Origin: Alphaproteobacteria bacterium
GTDB taxonomy: Bacteria; Pseudomonadota; Alphaproteobacteria; Rhizobiales; Xanthobacteraceae
Length of the DNA stretch: 64,000 nt
Assembly (NCBI GenBank): GCA_005884685.1
Contig: VBAH01000021.1
Coordinates: 62,001-126,000 of the forward strand
Reading direction: 5' to 3'
In this document: positions 15,012 through 24,707 of the stretch, one piece after another
How positions within the stretch are numbered: the stretch's first letter is position 1
How the letters are laid out: every line of letters starts with the position of its first letter
Made by a program: the position numbers and the translations under genes
The notes under the pieces: generated by a model
Database searches by the model: none
Told to the model about the DNA's origin: nothing
What the model saw: the letters and a program-made list of their open reading frames with translations, nothing else

Positions 15012-17450
15012 ATGCCAACTTTTTCGCGTAGCCTCGAACAGTCGCTCCACCGGGCGCTCGCGCTAGCAAACGAGCGCCATCACGAATACGCGACGCTGGA
15101 GCATCTCTTGCTGGCGCTGCTCGAGGATCAGGACGCGGCCGCGGTCATGCGCGCCTGCAACGTCGATCTCGACAAATTAAAGCGCAGCCTGGTTGGCTAC
15201 ATTGAATCCGAACTCGACAACCTGGTGACGGAAGGTAACGAGGACTCCAAGCCCACCGCCGGGTTTCAGCGCGTGATCCAGCGCGCCGTCATCCACGTGC
15301 AGTCGTCCGGACGGGAGGAGGTGACGGGCGCGAATGTGCTGGTCGCGATCTTTGCCGAGCGCGAGAGCCACGCCGCTTATTTCCTGCAAGAGCAGGATAT
15401 GACCCGCTACGACGCGGTCAATTACATCAGTCACGGCATCGCCAAGCGGGCGGGGCTGTCGGAGTCGAAGCCGGTACGCGGCGTCGACGAGGACACCGAT
15501 GCCAAGACCGGCGACGACAACAAGAAAAAGGGCGACGCGTTGGAGGCTTACTGCGTCAACCTCAACAAGAAGGCGCGCGAGGGCAAGATCGATCCGCTGA
15601 TCGGCCGCGACTCCGAGATTAGCCGCACCATCCAGGTGCTGTGCCGCCGCCAGAAGAACAATCCGCTGTTCGTCGGCGATGCCGGCGTGGGCAAGACTGC
15701 GATCGCCGAAGGGCTGGCGCGCCGCATCGTCAACGGCGAGGTACCAGACGTGCTGCGCACCGCCACCGTGTTCGCGCTCGATATGGGAACGCTGCTCGCC
15801 GGCACGCGCTATCGCGGCGACTTCGAGGAGCGCCTCAAGCAGGTGATCAAGGAGCTCGAGGCGACGCCCGGCGCGATCATGTTCATCGACGAGATCCACA
15901 CCGTGATCGGAGCGGGGGCGACCTCGGGCGGCGCAATGGACGCATCGAACCTGCTCAAGCCGGCGCTGGCCGGGGGAACGTTGCGCTGCATCGGATCAAC
16001 GACTTACAAGGAATATCGGCAGTACTTTGAGAAAGACCGCGCGCTCGTTCGCCGGTTCCAGAAGATCGACGTCAACGAGCCGTCGATCCCCGATGCGATC
16101 GAAATCCTCAAAGGTCTGAAGCCGTATTTCGAGGATTATCATCGCCTCAAGTACACCAACGAGGCGATCAAGGCGGCGGTAGAACTCTCCGCGCGCTACA
16201 TCCACGACCGCAAGCTGCCCGACAAGGCGATCGACGTGATCGATGAGTCGGGCGCGGCGCAGATGCTGCTGCCCGAGAGCCGGCGCAAGAAGACCATAGG
16301 CCTGAAAGAAGTCGAGACCACCATCGCGACGATGGCGCGCATCCCGCCGAAGACCGTGTCGAAGGACGATGCCGAGGTGCTCGCGCATCTCGAAGACACG
16401 CTCAAGCGCGTGGTGTACGGCCAGGACAAGGCGATCGGCGCGCTGTCGTCTTCGATCAAGCTCGCGCGTGCGGGCCTGCGCGAGCCGGAAAAGCCGATCG
16501 GCTGTTATCTGTTCTCCGGCCCGACCGGCGTCGGCAAGACCGAGGTGGCCAAGCAACTGGCCGAACTGCTCGGCGTCGAGCTGATCCGCTTCGACATGTC
16601 GGAGTACATGGAGCGCCATACCGTGTCGCGCCTGATCGGCGCACCGCCCGGTTACGTCGGCTTCGACCAGGCCGGGCTCCTGACCGTCGGCGTCGACCAG
16701 CACCTGCATTGCGTGCTGCTGCTCGACGAGATCGAGAAGGCCCACCCGGATCTGTTCAACGTGCTCTTGCAGATCATGGATCACGGCAAGCTGACCGACC
16801 ACAACGGCAAGCAGGTCGATTTCCGCAACGTGATCCTGATCATGACCACCAACGCAGGCGCCGCCGACCTCGCGCGCTCGGCCTACGGCTTTACGCGCAC
16901 CAAGCGCGAGGGCGACGATGTGGAGGCGATCAACCGCATGTTCGCGCCCGAGTTCCGCAATCGGTTGGATGCCACGATCACGTTCGCGCACCTCTCCGAA
17001 GAGGTGATCGCCAAGGTCGTCACCAAGTTCGTGATGCAGCTCGAGGCGCAGCTCGCCGACCGCAACGTCACCATCGAGCTGACCGATGAGGCCGCCAAGT
17101 GGCTGATGACCAAGGGCTACGATGAGCAGATGGGCGCGCGCCCGATGGCGCGCGTAATCCAGGAGCACATCAAGAAGCCGCTCGCCGATGTCGTGCTGTT
17201 CGGCGTGCTGAAGACCGGAGGACATGTGCGCGTCGTCGTCGCGAAGGACGAGGACGGCAACGAGAAGCTCAGCTTCGAGTATCCCGAAGGGCCGATCACG
17301 CCGAAACAGGAGAAGCTGCCCGAGCCGCGCAAGAACCGCGTCAAGCGCCGCGCCGGTCCGCGCAAGCCACGCCCGCCCGGCCCCAAGGGCGGCGGCACGC
17401 CGCCGTCCGGACGCGGGTCGGTGCCGAAGGTGCCGCTGGTCAAGGTGTGA
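15012..17450 (+). CDS. clpA: ATP-dependent Clp protease ATP-binding subunit ClpA
   Basis: ClpA unfolds substrates and feeds them to ClpP. The 812-residue protein has the ClpN domain (about 1-145), AAA+ module 1 with Walker A GDAGVGKT near 222-229, AAA+ module 2 with GPTGVGKT near 503-510, and the C-terminal ClpB-D2-small domain. It is longer than enterobacterial ClpA because of a basic, Pro-rich tail of about 50 residues ([19 protein letters not shown]...). Its stop codon overlaps the GTG start of the methyltransferase. clpP is not in the window. Confidence 0.97.
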   Translation: MPTFSRSLEQSLHRALALANERHHEYATLEHLLLALLEDQDAAAVMRACNVDLDKLKRSLVGYIESELDNLVTEGNEDSKPTAGFQRVIQRAVIHVQSSGREEVTGANVLVAIFAERESHAAYFLQEQDMTRYDAVNYISHGIAKRAGLSESKPVRGVDEDTDAKTGDDNKKKGDALEAYCVNLNKKAREGKIDPLIGRDSEISRTIQVLCRRQKNNPLFVGDAGVGKTAIAEGLARRIVNGEVPDVLRTATVFALDMGTLLAGTRYRGDFEERLKQVIKELEATPGAIMFIDEIHTVIGAGATSGGAMDASNLLKPALAGGTLRCIGSTTYKEYRQYFEKDRALVRRFQKIDVNEPSIPDAIEILKGLKPYFEDYHRLKYTNEAIKAAVELSARYIHDRKLPDKAIDVIDESGAAQMLLPESRRKKTIGLKEVETTIATMARIPPKTVSKDDAEVLAHLEDTLKRVVYGQDKAIGALSSSIKLARAGLREPEKPIGCYLFSGPTGVGKTEVAKQLAELLGVELIRFDMSEYMERHTVSRLIGAPPGYVGFDQAGLLTVGVDQHLHCVLLLDEIEKAHPDLFNVLLQIMDHGKLTDHNGKQVDFRNVILIMTTNAGAADLARSAYGFTRTKREGDDVEAINRMFAPEFRNRLDATITFAHLSEEVIAKVVTKFVMQLEAQLADRNVTIELTDEAAKWLMTKGYDEQMGARPMARVIQEHIKKPLADVVLFGVLKTGGHVRVVVAKDEDGNEKLSFEYPEGPITPKQEKLPEPRKNRVKRRAGPRKPRPPGPKGGGTPPSGRGSVPKVPLVKV

Positions 17451-18214
17451 CCTCGAACGCCGATATCGTCGTCGATCAGTTCACGCGCCAGGCCGCGCCG
17501 TTCGCCAACTCCTCGGCGATGCGCGACGAGGACGCGCTGCGGCTGCTCGTGGAATTCTCCGGCGCCAGCGCGGAGGACACGGTGCTCGATGTCGCCTGCG
17601 GACCGGGGCTGGTGGTCGCGGCGTTTGCGAAAGTGTGCCGGCATGCGACCGGCATCGATCTCACGCCCGCGATGATCGACAGGGCGCGCGAGCACGCGGG
17701 CGCGCTGGGACTAAACAATGTCGATTGGCGGGTCGGCAACGTGCTGCCGCTGCCGTTTCCCGATGGCGCATTTTCGGTCGTCGCCTCGCGCTTTGCATTT
17801 CACCATTTCCCCGACCCGCTTGCGGTGTTGCGCGAGATGGCGCGCGTCTGCACGCGGCCAGGGCGGGTCGTGGTGGCCGACATCGCGGCCTCCAACGATG
17901 CGACGCGCGCGGATGCACTCAACCGCATGGAGCGGCTGCGCGATCCGTCGCATACGAAAGCGCTGACGATGGCCGAGATGCGCGTGCTGTTCGCGCAGGC
18001 GGGTCTCAGTACTCCGCGTGAAACCTGTTATGACGTGCACGCGGATCTCGAGGGATTGATGGCGGCCTCATTTCCGGCGCCCGCTGATGCCCCGATCATC
18101 CGCACGATGTTTGAGGACTCGCTCGCCGACGACGGGCTCGGCATGAAGACGCGGCGCAAGGACGACAGGATCCTGCTGTCGTACCCCATCGCGATCTACG
18201 CGGCTGACGTTTAA
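17447..18214 (+). CDS. Class I SAM-dependent methyltransferase
   Basis: A 255-residue Rossmann-fold methyltransferase of the UbiE/Methyltransf_11 type. The SAM loop VLDVACGPGLVV is motif I (about 45-56), followed by GIDLTPAMID (motif II) and RFAFHHFPDP/REMARVCTRPGRVVVADI (motifs III-IV). It starts at a GTG whose bases overlap the clpA stop (GTGTGA), so it is translationally coupled to clpA. The substrate is not evident; the resemblance to ubiquinone/menaquinone-type enzymes is only general. Confidence 0.87.
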   Translation: MTSNADIVVDQFTRQAAPFANSSAMRDEDALRLLVEFSGASAEDTVLDVACGPGLVVAAFAKVCRHATGIDLTPAMIDRAREHAGALGLNNVDWRVGNVLPLPFPDGAFSVVASRFAFHHFPDPLAVLREMARVCTRPGRVVVADIAASNDATRADALNRMERLRDPSHTKALTMAEMRVLFAQAGLSTPRETCYDVHADLEGLMAASFPAPADAPIIRTMFEDSLADDGLGMKTRRKDDRILLSYPIAIYAADV

Positions 18215-18345
18215 GGCGCCCTAGGCTACTTCGCCTCCATCGCGGTGTCTCCTATTGCCATTCTGAAGGCTTGCCGCGGCCTTGTCATGCCGCCTGTGCG
18301 CTGACGCCGATTGCACGCGCACGTGCGCCATGGGACAGGATGGCC

Positions 18346-19071
18346 ATGTCAGCGCCTGCGCCACCGTCCACGCTATCCGCCTTTCTGGCCGGGTTCGTCG
18401 CCACATGGACGTCGGTGTTCAGCTACGTGCTGTTCGGCACCTATACGGGGATTGGTGCCATCGCACATGACTTCGGCTTCTCGGTCACATGGGCGCTGTT
18501 CTCGACGCTTCTGGTGTGGGCCGGCCCGGCGCAAGTGATTCTCATCTCCACGCTTGGCGCAGGCGCGAGCCTGATCGAGGTCGCGGTCGCGGTCGGGCTG
18601 TCGAGCGTGCGGCTGCTGCCGATGGTGGTTGCTCTGCTGCCCATGCTCAAGCGTCCCGGCACGCGCACCTGGCAACTGCTGCTGCCGGCTCATTTCACCG
18701 CGGTGAGCATGTGGGTCGAGGCGCTGCGGCTGCTGCCACAGCAGCCGCGCGAGAACCGCATCGCGTTCTGCAATGGGCTCGGCTGCGGCTATGGGCTGAC
18801 GGCGTGCACAGCGACCGTTACCGGGTTCTATCTCGCGGCCTCGCTGCCGCCGCTGATGAGCGCGGCGCTCTTGTTCCTCACCCCGGTCGCGTTCCTGATG
18901 TCGACCCTGCGCAACAGCCGCCTGCTGGTCGACCGCCTCGCGCTCGCCTTCGGCCTCGTGCTCGGTCCGCTGTTTGCCTGGTGGCAGCTCGGTCTCGACC
19001 TGATGTGGAGCGGCATCGTCGCCGGGACCACCGCCTATCTGGTGCACCGCTTGCGCGAGGCCCTGCGATGA
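18346..19071 (+). CDS. AzlC family branched-chain amino acid exporter, large subunit
   Basis: A 241-residue membrane protein of the AzlC/YgaZ family, which with AzlD/YgaH exports branched-chain amino acids or their analogues. Six or more hydrophobic helices are visible, with the family's early FGTYTGIGAIAHDFGFS and the WAGPAQVILISTLGAGAS block. The ATG at 18346 follows an AGGA ribosome site; an in-frame ATG at 18340 is also possible. Its TGA overlaps the next ATG in ATGA, so the two subunits are coupled. Confidence 0.87.
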   Translation: MSAPAPPSTLSAFLAGFVATWTSVFSYVLFGTYTGIGAIAHDFGFSVTWALFSTLLVWAGPAQVILISTLGAGASLIEVAVAVGLSSVRLLPMVVALLPMLKRPGTRTWQLLLPAHFTAVSMWVEALRLLPQQPRENRIAFCNGLGCGYGLTACTATVTGFYLAASLPPLMSAALLFLTPVAFLMSTLRNSRLLVDRLALAFGLVLGPLFAWWQLGLDLMWSGIVAGTTAYLVHRLREALR

Positions 19072-19412
19072 GCACGCATGGCGAGCTTGCCGCTTATCTG
19101 GCGTTGGTCCTCGCAGGCTTCCTGCCGAGCGAAGTGTGGCGCTGGCTCGGCGTCGCGTTCGCGCGCGGGCTCGATGAGGATTCCGAGATCGTTGTGTGGG
19201 TTCGCGCGGTTGCAACCGCCATCCTTGCCGGCGTGATCGCGAAACTCACCATCTTCGCGCCGGGCGTGCTTGCCACCGTGCCGACGCCGGTGCGGCTCGC
19301 GGCGGTCGCCATCGGCTTTCTGGCCTTCATGCTGATCCGCCGCTCGGTTTTCGCCGGCGTGCTGGCAGGGGAGGGTGCGCTGATTATCGGCGCGCTGGTG
19401 TTTGGTGGGTGA
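19068..19412 (+). CDS. AzlD family branched-chain amino acid exporter, small subunit
   Basis: A 114-residue protein with three or four membrane helices, the small partner of AzlC. The arrangement LAAYLALVLAGFLPSEVWRW near the N-terminus and LIRRSVFAGVLAGEGALIIG at the end fit the AzlD family. The start overlaps the azlC-type gene by four bases. The gene ends one base before the convergent gamma-glutamyltransferase ends, so there is no intergenic space at all between them. Confidence 0.85.
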   Translation: MSTHGELAAYLALVLAGFLPSEVWRWLGVAFARGLDEDSEIVVWVRAVATAILAGVIAKLTIFAPGVLATVPTPVRLAAVAIGFLAFMLIRRSVFAGVLAGEGALIIGALVFGG

Positions 19413-21200
19413 TCAGCGCCCGGCCGCATACGCTTGCATCAGCCGCGGCGTTGCGGCGGCGCGCAGGAATCCGCCCCAGCGTCCGACCGCGCAGATGCGC
19501 CCGAGCGCCCACGGGCCCTCGACGGTGAGCAGGTGTCCACGCTTCTCCAGTTCGGCCCGCGTTTCAGCCGGGAAGCGGTCCTCCAGGATGACGCGCCCCG
19601 CCTCGAAGGCGCGCGGATGAAACGACTGCACCATGTGCCGTGTCTGGAACATCGGCGCATCGATCGCCTGCTGCAGGCTCATGCGGTGATGCACCAACCG
19701 CACGAACACCGTGAGGATCCATTGCTCCTGCTGGTCGCCGCCCGGCGTGCCGATTGCGAGATAAGGCTCGCCGTCGCGCGTGACCAGCGTGGGAGAGAGC
19801 GTGATGCGCGGGCGCGTGCGCGGCCGCAACGTCGATGGGTGACCCTCTTCGAGCCAGCAGATCTGACCTCGCGTCGAGACCGGAAAGCCCAAGCCCGGCA
19901 CGACCGGCGATCCCTGCAGCCAGCCGCCCGATGGCGTCGCAGAGATCATGTTGCCGGCCGCGTCCACGATATCGAGATGCACCGTGTCGCCCCACTCGGG
20001 CGGAAGCGGCGCGAACGTCGGCTCCCCGGCGCCGGGGCCGACCGGCTTCTCCTTGCCCGCCATCGCGAGCACGCGTGCGATGCGCATCCTGGCGCCGCCG
20101 AGGTCGCCGGGCCGCAAGTCCATGGACGCGCGCTCGCCGATCAGCTTGCGGCGTTCCTGCGCGTATTCTTGCGACAGCAGCGTTTCGAGCGGCACGTCGA
20201 CCGACTCTGGATCGCCATAGAAGGCGTCGCGGTCGGCGAAGCCAAGCTTCAGCGCCTCCACCATGGTGTGCACGAATTCCGGCCCGAGCGGTTCCATCGC
20301 GGCAATGTCGTAGCCTTCGAGCAGCCGCAACGTTTGCAGCAGCAGCGGTCCCTGCGACCACGGCCCGAGCTTGTGCACCGTAACGCCGTGATAATCGATC
20401 GACACCGCCGGCTCGATATGCGCCGCGTAGTGCGCGAGATCGTCGCCGGTGAGCAGCCCGCGATGCCGCGCGCCGGTCGAGTCCATCAGCTCGGAACGGT
20501 AGAAGTGGTCGATCGCCTCGGCGACGAAACCCTTGTAAAACGCGCGGCGTGCCGCCTCGATCTGGCGGATGCGATCGCCGCCGGAGGCTTCCGCTTCGCC
20601 GAGAATGCGCTTATACATCTCGGCGATGGCGGGCGTGCGGAATGGCTTGTCGGGATGCGGCGCCTTCCCGTTGACGAGCCAGACTTCGCCCGAGCTCGGC
20701 CATTCGCTCTTGAAGTAGTCGACCGCTGGAATGATCGTGGCGACGATGCGCGGCACCAACGGGAAGCCGCGCCCGGCGTAAGCGATCGCGTAGGACAGCA
20801 CGTCGCGCAGCGTGAGCGTGCCGTAATCGCGCAGCAGCAGCATCCAGCCATCGAACGCACCGGGAACCACCGCGGGCAACAGTCCGGTGCCGGGCATCTG
20901 TGTCAGGCCCATCGCGGTGAGCCGCGCGGGCGTTGCGGAGGCGGGAAATGGACCCTGTCCGCAGATTACTTCGGGCGTATCAGTCCCTGCGCGCAACACG
21001 ATCGCCGGCAATTCGCCGCCCGGCCCGTTGAGGTGCGGCTCGACGATCTGCAGCACGAAGCCGGCGGCCACCGCGGCATCGAACGCATTGCCGCCGCGCT
21101 CCAGCACCGCCATGCCGGTCTGCGTCGCGAGCCAGTGCGTGGTCGCGACCGCGCCGAAGGTGCCGCGAATGTCGGGTCGTGTGGTGAAGGTGGGTTGCAT
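19413..21200 (-). CDS. Gamma-glutamyltransferase family protein
   Basis: An Ntn hydrolase that is made as a precursor and cuts itself before a catalytic Thr; it acts on glutathione or other gamma-glutamyl compounds. The 595-residue protein begins at ATG 21200 (MQPTFTTRPDIRGTFGAVAT). The nucleophile is Thr406 in GDTVHLDIVDAAGNM, and the downstream SATPSGGWLQGSPVVPGLGF replaces the classical GGSRI loop. No clear signal peptide is present, which suggests a cytoplasmic member rather than the classical periplasmic Ggt. It is divergent from a DUF1028 gene, itself followed by a peptide-type ABC binding protein, so a joint role in peptide or glutathione use is plausible. Confidence 0.9.
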   Translation of the reverse strand: MQPTFTTRPDIRGTFGAVATTHWLATQTGMAVLERGGNAFDAAVAAGFVLQIVEPHLNGPGGELPAIVLRAGTDTPEVICGQGPFPASATPARLTAMGLTQMPGTGLLPAVVPGAFDGWMLLLRDYGTLTLRDVLSYAIAYAGRGFPLVPRIVATIIPAVDYFKSEWPSSGEVWLVNGKAPHPDKPFRTPAIAEMYKRILGEAEASGGDRIRQIEAARRAFYKGFVAEAIDHFYRSELMDSTGARHRGLLTGDDLAHYAAHIEPAVSIDYHGVTVHKLGPWSQGPLLLQTLRLLEGYDIAAMEPLGPEFVHTMVEALKLGFADRDAFYGDPESVDVPLETLLSQEYAQERRKLIGERASMDLRPGDLGGARMRIARVLAMAGKEKPVGPGAGEPTFAPLPPEWGDTVHLDIVDAAGNMISATPSGGWLQGSPVVPGLGFPVSTRGQICWLEEGHPSTLRPRTRPRITLSPTLVTRDGEPYLAIGTPGGDQQEQWILTVFVRLVHHRMSLQQAIDAPMFQTRHMVQSFHPRAFEAGRVILEDRFPAETRAELEKRGHLLTVEGPWALGRICAVGRWGGFLRAAATPRLMQAYAAGR

Positions 21201-21220
21201 CGCTTCGCCCCGTGTATAAT
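21195..21220 (+). promoter_or_regulatory. Possible promoter with perfect TATAAT, DUF1028 gene
   Basis: A perfect TATAAT lies at 21215-21220 in the 28-base gap between the divergent starts. Transcription would begin near 21227, two bases before the ATG at 21229, giving an almost leaderless message. The -35 region (TTGCAT, 21195-21200) is weak and overlaps the ggt-like start. Confidence 0.35.
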
Positions 21221-21228
21221 GGGCGGTC

Positions 21229-21951
21229 ATGACCTGGTCCATCATCGCGCGCGATCCCGGCGGCGCCTACGGCGTCGCCATCGCGAGCAAGTTCTTCGCG
21301 GTCGGCGCGATCTGTCCGCACGGGGAGGGCGGCATCGGGGCGCTGTCCACACAGGCGCTGCCGAACCCACTGTGGGGCTATCGGGGCATGCGGCTCTTGC
21401 GTGAGGGCATGGCGGCGCAGGCGGTGGTTGAGCATCTGATCAAGCCGGATGCGGGGGCCGAGCAGCGCCAGTTTCACGTGCACGACGCGCGCGGCGGCGT
21501 CGCGGTGCATACCGGCGCGCGCTGCATCGACTGGTGTGGCCACGTGGTGCGGCCGGGCATTTCGGTCGCTGGCAACATGCTGGCCGGGCCGGATGTCGTC
21601 GCCGCAACCGCGCACGCGTTCGAGACGTCGAACGAGGCATCATTCCCGCGTCGGCTGATCGCCGCGATGAACGCGGGCGAGGCCAAGGGCGGCGACAAGC
21701 GCGGCAGACAGTCGGCCGCTCTGGTGATCTGGACGACCGAGGAATATCCGGCCGTGAGCTTGCGCGTCGATGACCATCCCGATCCACTCGCGGAGCTTGC
21801 GCGGCTCGAAAGCATCGGCCGCCAGCGGCTGTTTCACTACGTGAAGTTCATGCCGTCGCGCGCGAACCCGAGCGGCACGCTCGATCGCGACGCGATCGAA
21901 GCGGGCATCGCGGCCGCCGTCGCCGCCCAGAACAATCGACATGACAACTGA
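21229..21951 (+). CDS. DUF1028 domain protein (putative Ntn hydrolase)
   Basis: A 240-residue protein that begins MTWSIIARDPGGAYGVAIASKFF, the diagnostic N-terminus of DUF1028. The family is thought to have an Ntn-hydrolase fold and is often found with gamma-glutamyltransferases and peptide transporters. The GEGGIGALSTQALPNPLWG block and the C-terminal VDDHPDPLAELARL segment fit. The activity is unproven. It is divergent from the ggt-like gene and 65 bases upstream of an ABC binding protein in the same direction. Confidence 0.9.
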   Translation: MTWSIIARDPGGAYGVAIASKFFAVGAICPHGEGGIGALSTQALPNPLWGYRGMRLLREGMAAQAVVEHLIKPDAGAEQRQFHVHDARGGVAVHTGARCIDWCGHVVRPGISVAGNMLAGPDVVAATAHAFETSNEASFPRRLIAAMNAGEAKGGDKRGRQSAALVIWTTEEYPAVSLRVDDHPDPLAELARLESIGRQRLFHYVKFMPSRANPSGTLDRDAIEAGIAAAVAAQNNRHDN

Positions 21952-22016
21952 GGGGCGCTGTTCGCGCCCTGCGGCGGCCTATAAACTGCTCGCGTTTTCA
22001 GATCGGGAGGGTCATC

Positions 22017-23531
22017 GTGAAGGCACGCATCCTGCTTGGCGCCTTGTTTGCCGTCGCTGTCGCGGCATCTCCTGCCATCGCGCAAGGCAACCTACGCATC
22101 GGCCTCGCCGAAGACCCCGACAACCTCGATCCGACCACTGCGGGGTCGTACGTCGGGCGCATCGTGCTCGCAGCGATGTGCGACAAGCTGTTCGACATCG
22201 ACGCGAAGCTCAACATCGTGCCGCAGCTCGCGCTCTCTCATGAGACTTCGGCGGACGGAAAAACCGTCACCATCAAGTTGCGGCCGAATGTCAAATTCCA
22301 TGACGGCGAGCCGTTCAACGCCGAGGCCGTGAAGTTCACGCTCGACCGGCACATGACCAAGGACGACTCCAAGCGCAAGGCCGAGCTCTCCCAGATCGAC
22401 AAGGTCGAGATCGCCGATCCGCTGACCGTGCGGCTCGCGCTCAAGGCGCCGTTCTCGCCGCTGATCGCGCAACTCACCGACCGCGCCGGCATGATGGTTT
22501 CGCCCAAGGCCGTGAAGGAGGGGGGCGACAAATTCGTGAACAAGCCGATCTGTGCCGGCCCGTTCCGCTTCGCGGATCGCGTCGCGCAGGACCGCATCGT
22601 GCTCGACCGTTTCGCGGACTACTGGGACAAGGAGCGCATCCACGTCGAACGTATCACCTACCGGCCGATCCCGGACTCGACGGTCCGGCTCGCCAACCTG
22701 CGCGCCGGCGCGCTCGACATCATCGAGCGCGTGCTCGCGACCGACATTCCGGCCGTGCGCGCCGACCCGAAGCTGAAGCTCGTCGTCGGCCCGAGCCTGA
22801 TGTACACCGGCCTCACGATCAATCTCGCGAATACCGACAAGGCCAAGAATCCACTCGGCCAGAACGCGAAGGTGCGCGAGGCGCTGGAGCTTTCGATCGA
22901 TCGCGACGCCATCAACAAGGTCGTGTTCAACGGTGAGTTCACGCCGGGCAATCAGTTCTCGGCGCCGACCAATCCGTATTACGTGCAGAAGTTCCCGATC
23001 CCGCCGCGCAACGTCGAGAAGGCGAAGGCGCTGATCAAGGAAGCCGGCGTCACGACGCCGGTCACCCTCGACCTGATGGTGCCGAACCAGCCGGACGTCA
23101 AGCAGGTCGCCGAGGTGCTGCAGGCGATGGGGGCGGAGGCCGGCTTCGACCTGAAAATCCGCCTGACCGAATTCGCCACCTCACTGGATGAGGCCGTCAA
23201 AGGCAACTTCCAGATCTATCTGATTGGCTGGAGCGGGCGGCTCGATCCGGACCAGAATGTGATCAACCACATCGGCTGCAATACGCCATTCAACTGGGGC
23301 AAGTATTGCAACGAGACCACGCAAGCCGCATTGAACGAGGCGCGCCTGTACACCGATATCGCGAGGCGCAAGGCGGCGTACGAAAAGGCGTTCGCGCAGA
23401 TCCAGGCCGATCGGCCGCTGATCTATCTCTATCACCAGGCACTGATCTTCGCGCACTCGGCGAAGCTGCAAGGCTACATGCAGCCGCCCGACGGCATCAT
23501 CCGCCCGCAGGACATCAAGCTCGCGCCGTAA
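22017..23531 (+). CDS. ABC transporter substrate-binding protein, family 5 (peptide type)
   Basis: A periplasmic binding protein of 504 residues. It starts at a GTG with a GGGAGG ribosome site and has a cleavable signal peptide ending in PAIAQ (about 1-22). The family-5 signature is clear: GLAEDPDNLDPTTAGSYVGR, then LRPNVKFHDGEPFNAEAVKF. It should bind a peptide, an opine, nickel-chelate or glutathione-like ligand; its place beside ggt-like and DUF1028 genes favours a gamma-glutamyl or short peptide, by inference. The permease and ATPase genes do not follow. Confidence 0.92.
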   Translation: MKARILLGALFAVAVAASPAIAQGNLRIGLAEDPDNLDPTTAGSYVGRIVLAAMCDKLFDIDAKLNIVPQLALSHETSADGKTVTIKLRPNVKFHDGEPFNAEAVKFTLDRHMTKDDSKRKAELSQIDKVEIADPLTVRLALKAPFSPLIAQLTDRAGMMVSPKAVKEGGDKFVNKPICAGPFRFADRVAQDRIVLDRFADYWDKERIHVERITYRPIPDSTVRLANLRAGALDIIERVLATDIPAVRADPKLKLVVGPSLMYTGLTINLANTDKAKNPLGQNAKVREALELSIDRDAINKVVFNGEFTPGNQFSAPTNPYYVQKFPIPPRNVEKAKALIKEAGVTTPVTLDLMVPNQPDVKQVAEVLQAMGAEAGFDLKIRLTEFATSLDEAVKGNFQIYLIGWSGRLDPDQNVINHIGCNTPFNWGKYCNETTQAALNEARLYTDIARRKAAYEKAFAQIQADRPLIYLYHQALIFAHSAKLQGYMQPPDGIIRPQDIKLAP

Positions 23532-23540
23532 TCCGCGCAG

Positions 23541-24602
23541 TCACACACCGAAGAGCTGCGTGTAACGCGCCTTGATCTGCTCGCCTTCCGCGTCGACCGC
23601 GGCGGGATCGCTTTTCATCAGCTTGATTGCGGACAGCGGCGTCTTTCCCGGCTTGCCCTGCACCAGGGCGTGCGAGGGATGCCGGTGGTTCTCCACGAAC
23701 ACGCGCTGGCCCTCAGGGCTGCAGAGGAAACTCTGGAACAGCCGCGCGGCATTGGGATGGGGCGCGCTGCGGAAGACGCCGCCCGGCGAGACGATCAGCG
23801 GCGAGCCTTCGCTCGCATGCACGAACTCGACCGGCTGCCCCTGCTCCTTGAGCAGCAAGCCGACGGCGTCGGCGCCGTCCACTTGCACGGCGCGTTCGCC
23901 CAGCGCGAGCTTCTTCGGCGGATCGCCGGCCGACTGCACCTGCATGACTTTCTGCTGCGCGAGTCTCTCGAAATAGGACCAGCCGAGCGCCTGCACCATC
24001 GCGAACGTGGCAGTGAGGATCGTGCCGCTGTAGGCGGGGTGGCCCTTGACGAGCCTGCCGCGCCATTTGGGCTCGAGCAGATCGGCAAAGCTCTTCGGCG
24101 CGTCCTCGCGTTTCACGAGGTTGGGATTGTAACCGATGACGCTGAGGGAGGCGCACACCGGCGCGTACATGCCGTCGGCATCGGCGGCATCGGCGGCATC
24201 GGCAAAGTGCCGCGCCACGTCCTCCGGCACGTAGGGCGCGAGCCAGCCGCTGCGCTTCCAGGCGACGAAGTGCGCGGCGTCGGTCGAACAGGCGACATCG
24301 ACGGCGTGAATTCGGCTCGTCTGCTCCTGGCCGATACGCTGGAAGATGCGCTCGGCGCCGGACCGTTCGACGCGCACGGCAATTCCCGGGTATGCGGCTT
24401 CGAACGCCCTGGCGAGCTTTTCCGACAGGTTGATGTCGAACGCCGAGTAGAAGGCGACCTTTCCGTCCCGGCGTGCCGCCTCGACCAGAGCCGCGTCGGT
24501 CGAGGTGGGCGGCGGCGGCGCGGCTTTGGCCGGCGCGGCATAGACCGTGGCGAGCCCCGCCGCGGCTTTGAGCACATCGCGTCTGGCGAAAGGTCGCAGC
24601 AT
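23541..24602 (-). CDS. Extracellular solute-binding protein, family 1 (iron/thiamine type)
   Basis: A 353-residue periplasmic binding protein. The N-terminus has a twin-arginine-like motif (ARRDVLKAAAG) and a signal peptide ending near AAPAKAA. The sequence DGKVAFYSAFDINLSEKLARAF and WRGRLVKGHPAYSGT fit the ferric-iron / 2-aminoethylphosphonate / thiamine group of binding proteins. The stretch DAADAADADG arises from three tandem nine-base repeats (gcatcggcg) at 24178-24204. No transporter partners adjoin it. The ligand is not determined. Confidence 0.88.
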   Translation of the reverse strand: MLRPFARRDVLKAAAGLATVYAAPAKAAPPPPTSTDAALVEAARRDGKVAFYSAFDINLSEKLARAFEAAYPGIAVRVERSGAERIFQRIGQEQTSRIHAVDVACSTDAAHFVAWKRSGWLAPYVPEDVARHFADAADAADADGMYAPVCASLSVIGYNPNLVKREDAPKSFADLLEPKWRGRLVKGHPAYSGTILTATFAMVQALGWSYFERLAQQKVMQVQSAGDPPKKLALGERAVQVDGADAVGLLLKEQGQPVEFVHASEGSPLIVSPGGVFRSAPHPNAARLFQSFLCSPEGQRVFVENHRHPSHALVQGKPGKTPLSAIKLMKSDPAAVDAEGEQIKARYTQLFGV

Positions 24603-24707
24603 CGGCTCCCGGCCTGTCGAGCCGAAGGCTACCTCAGGCGCGGCCGCGGCTGGAAGGGCCGGCCACGGGCGCGCGGCGGATGTGATCGCCGCACGCCCGC
24701 GGTCCGC

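Noticed and set aside
19434-21404. 656-residue plus-strand frame antisense to the ggt-like gene
   Set aside because: Shadow frame; composition dominated by Arg, Ala and His.
24178-24204. Tandem gcatcggcg units as a regulatory repeat
   Set aside because: They lie in frame in a binding-protein gene and simply encode an Asp/Ala-rich loop.
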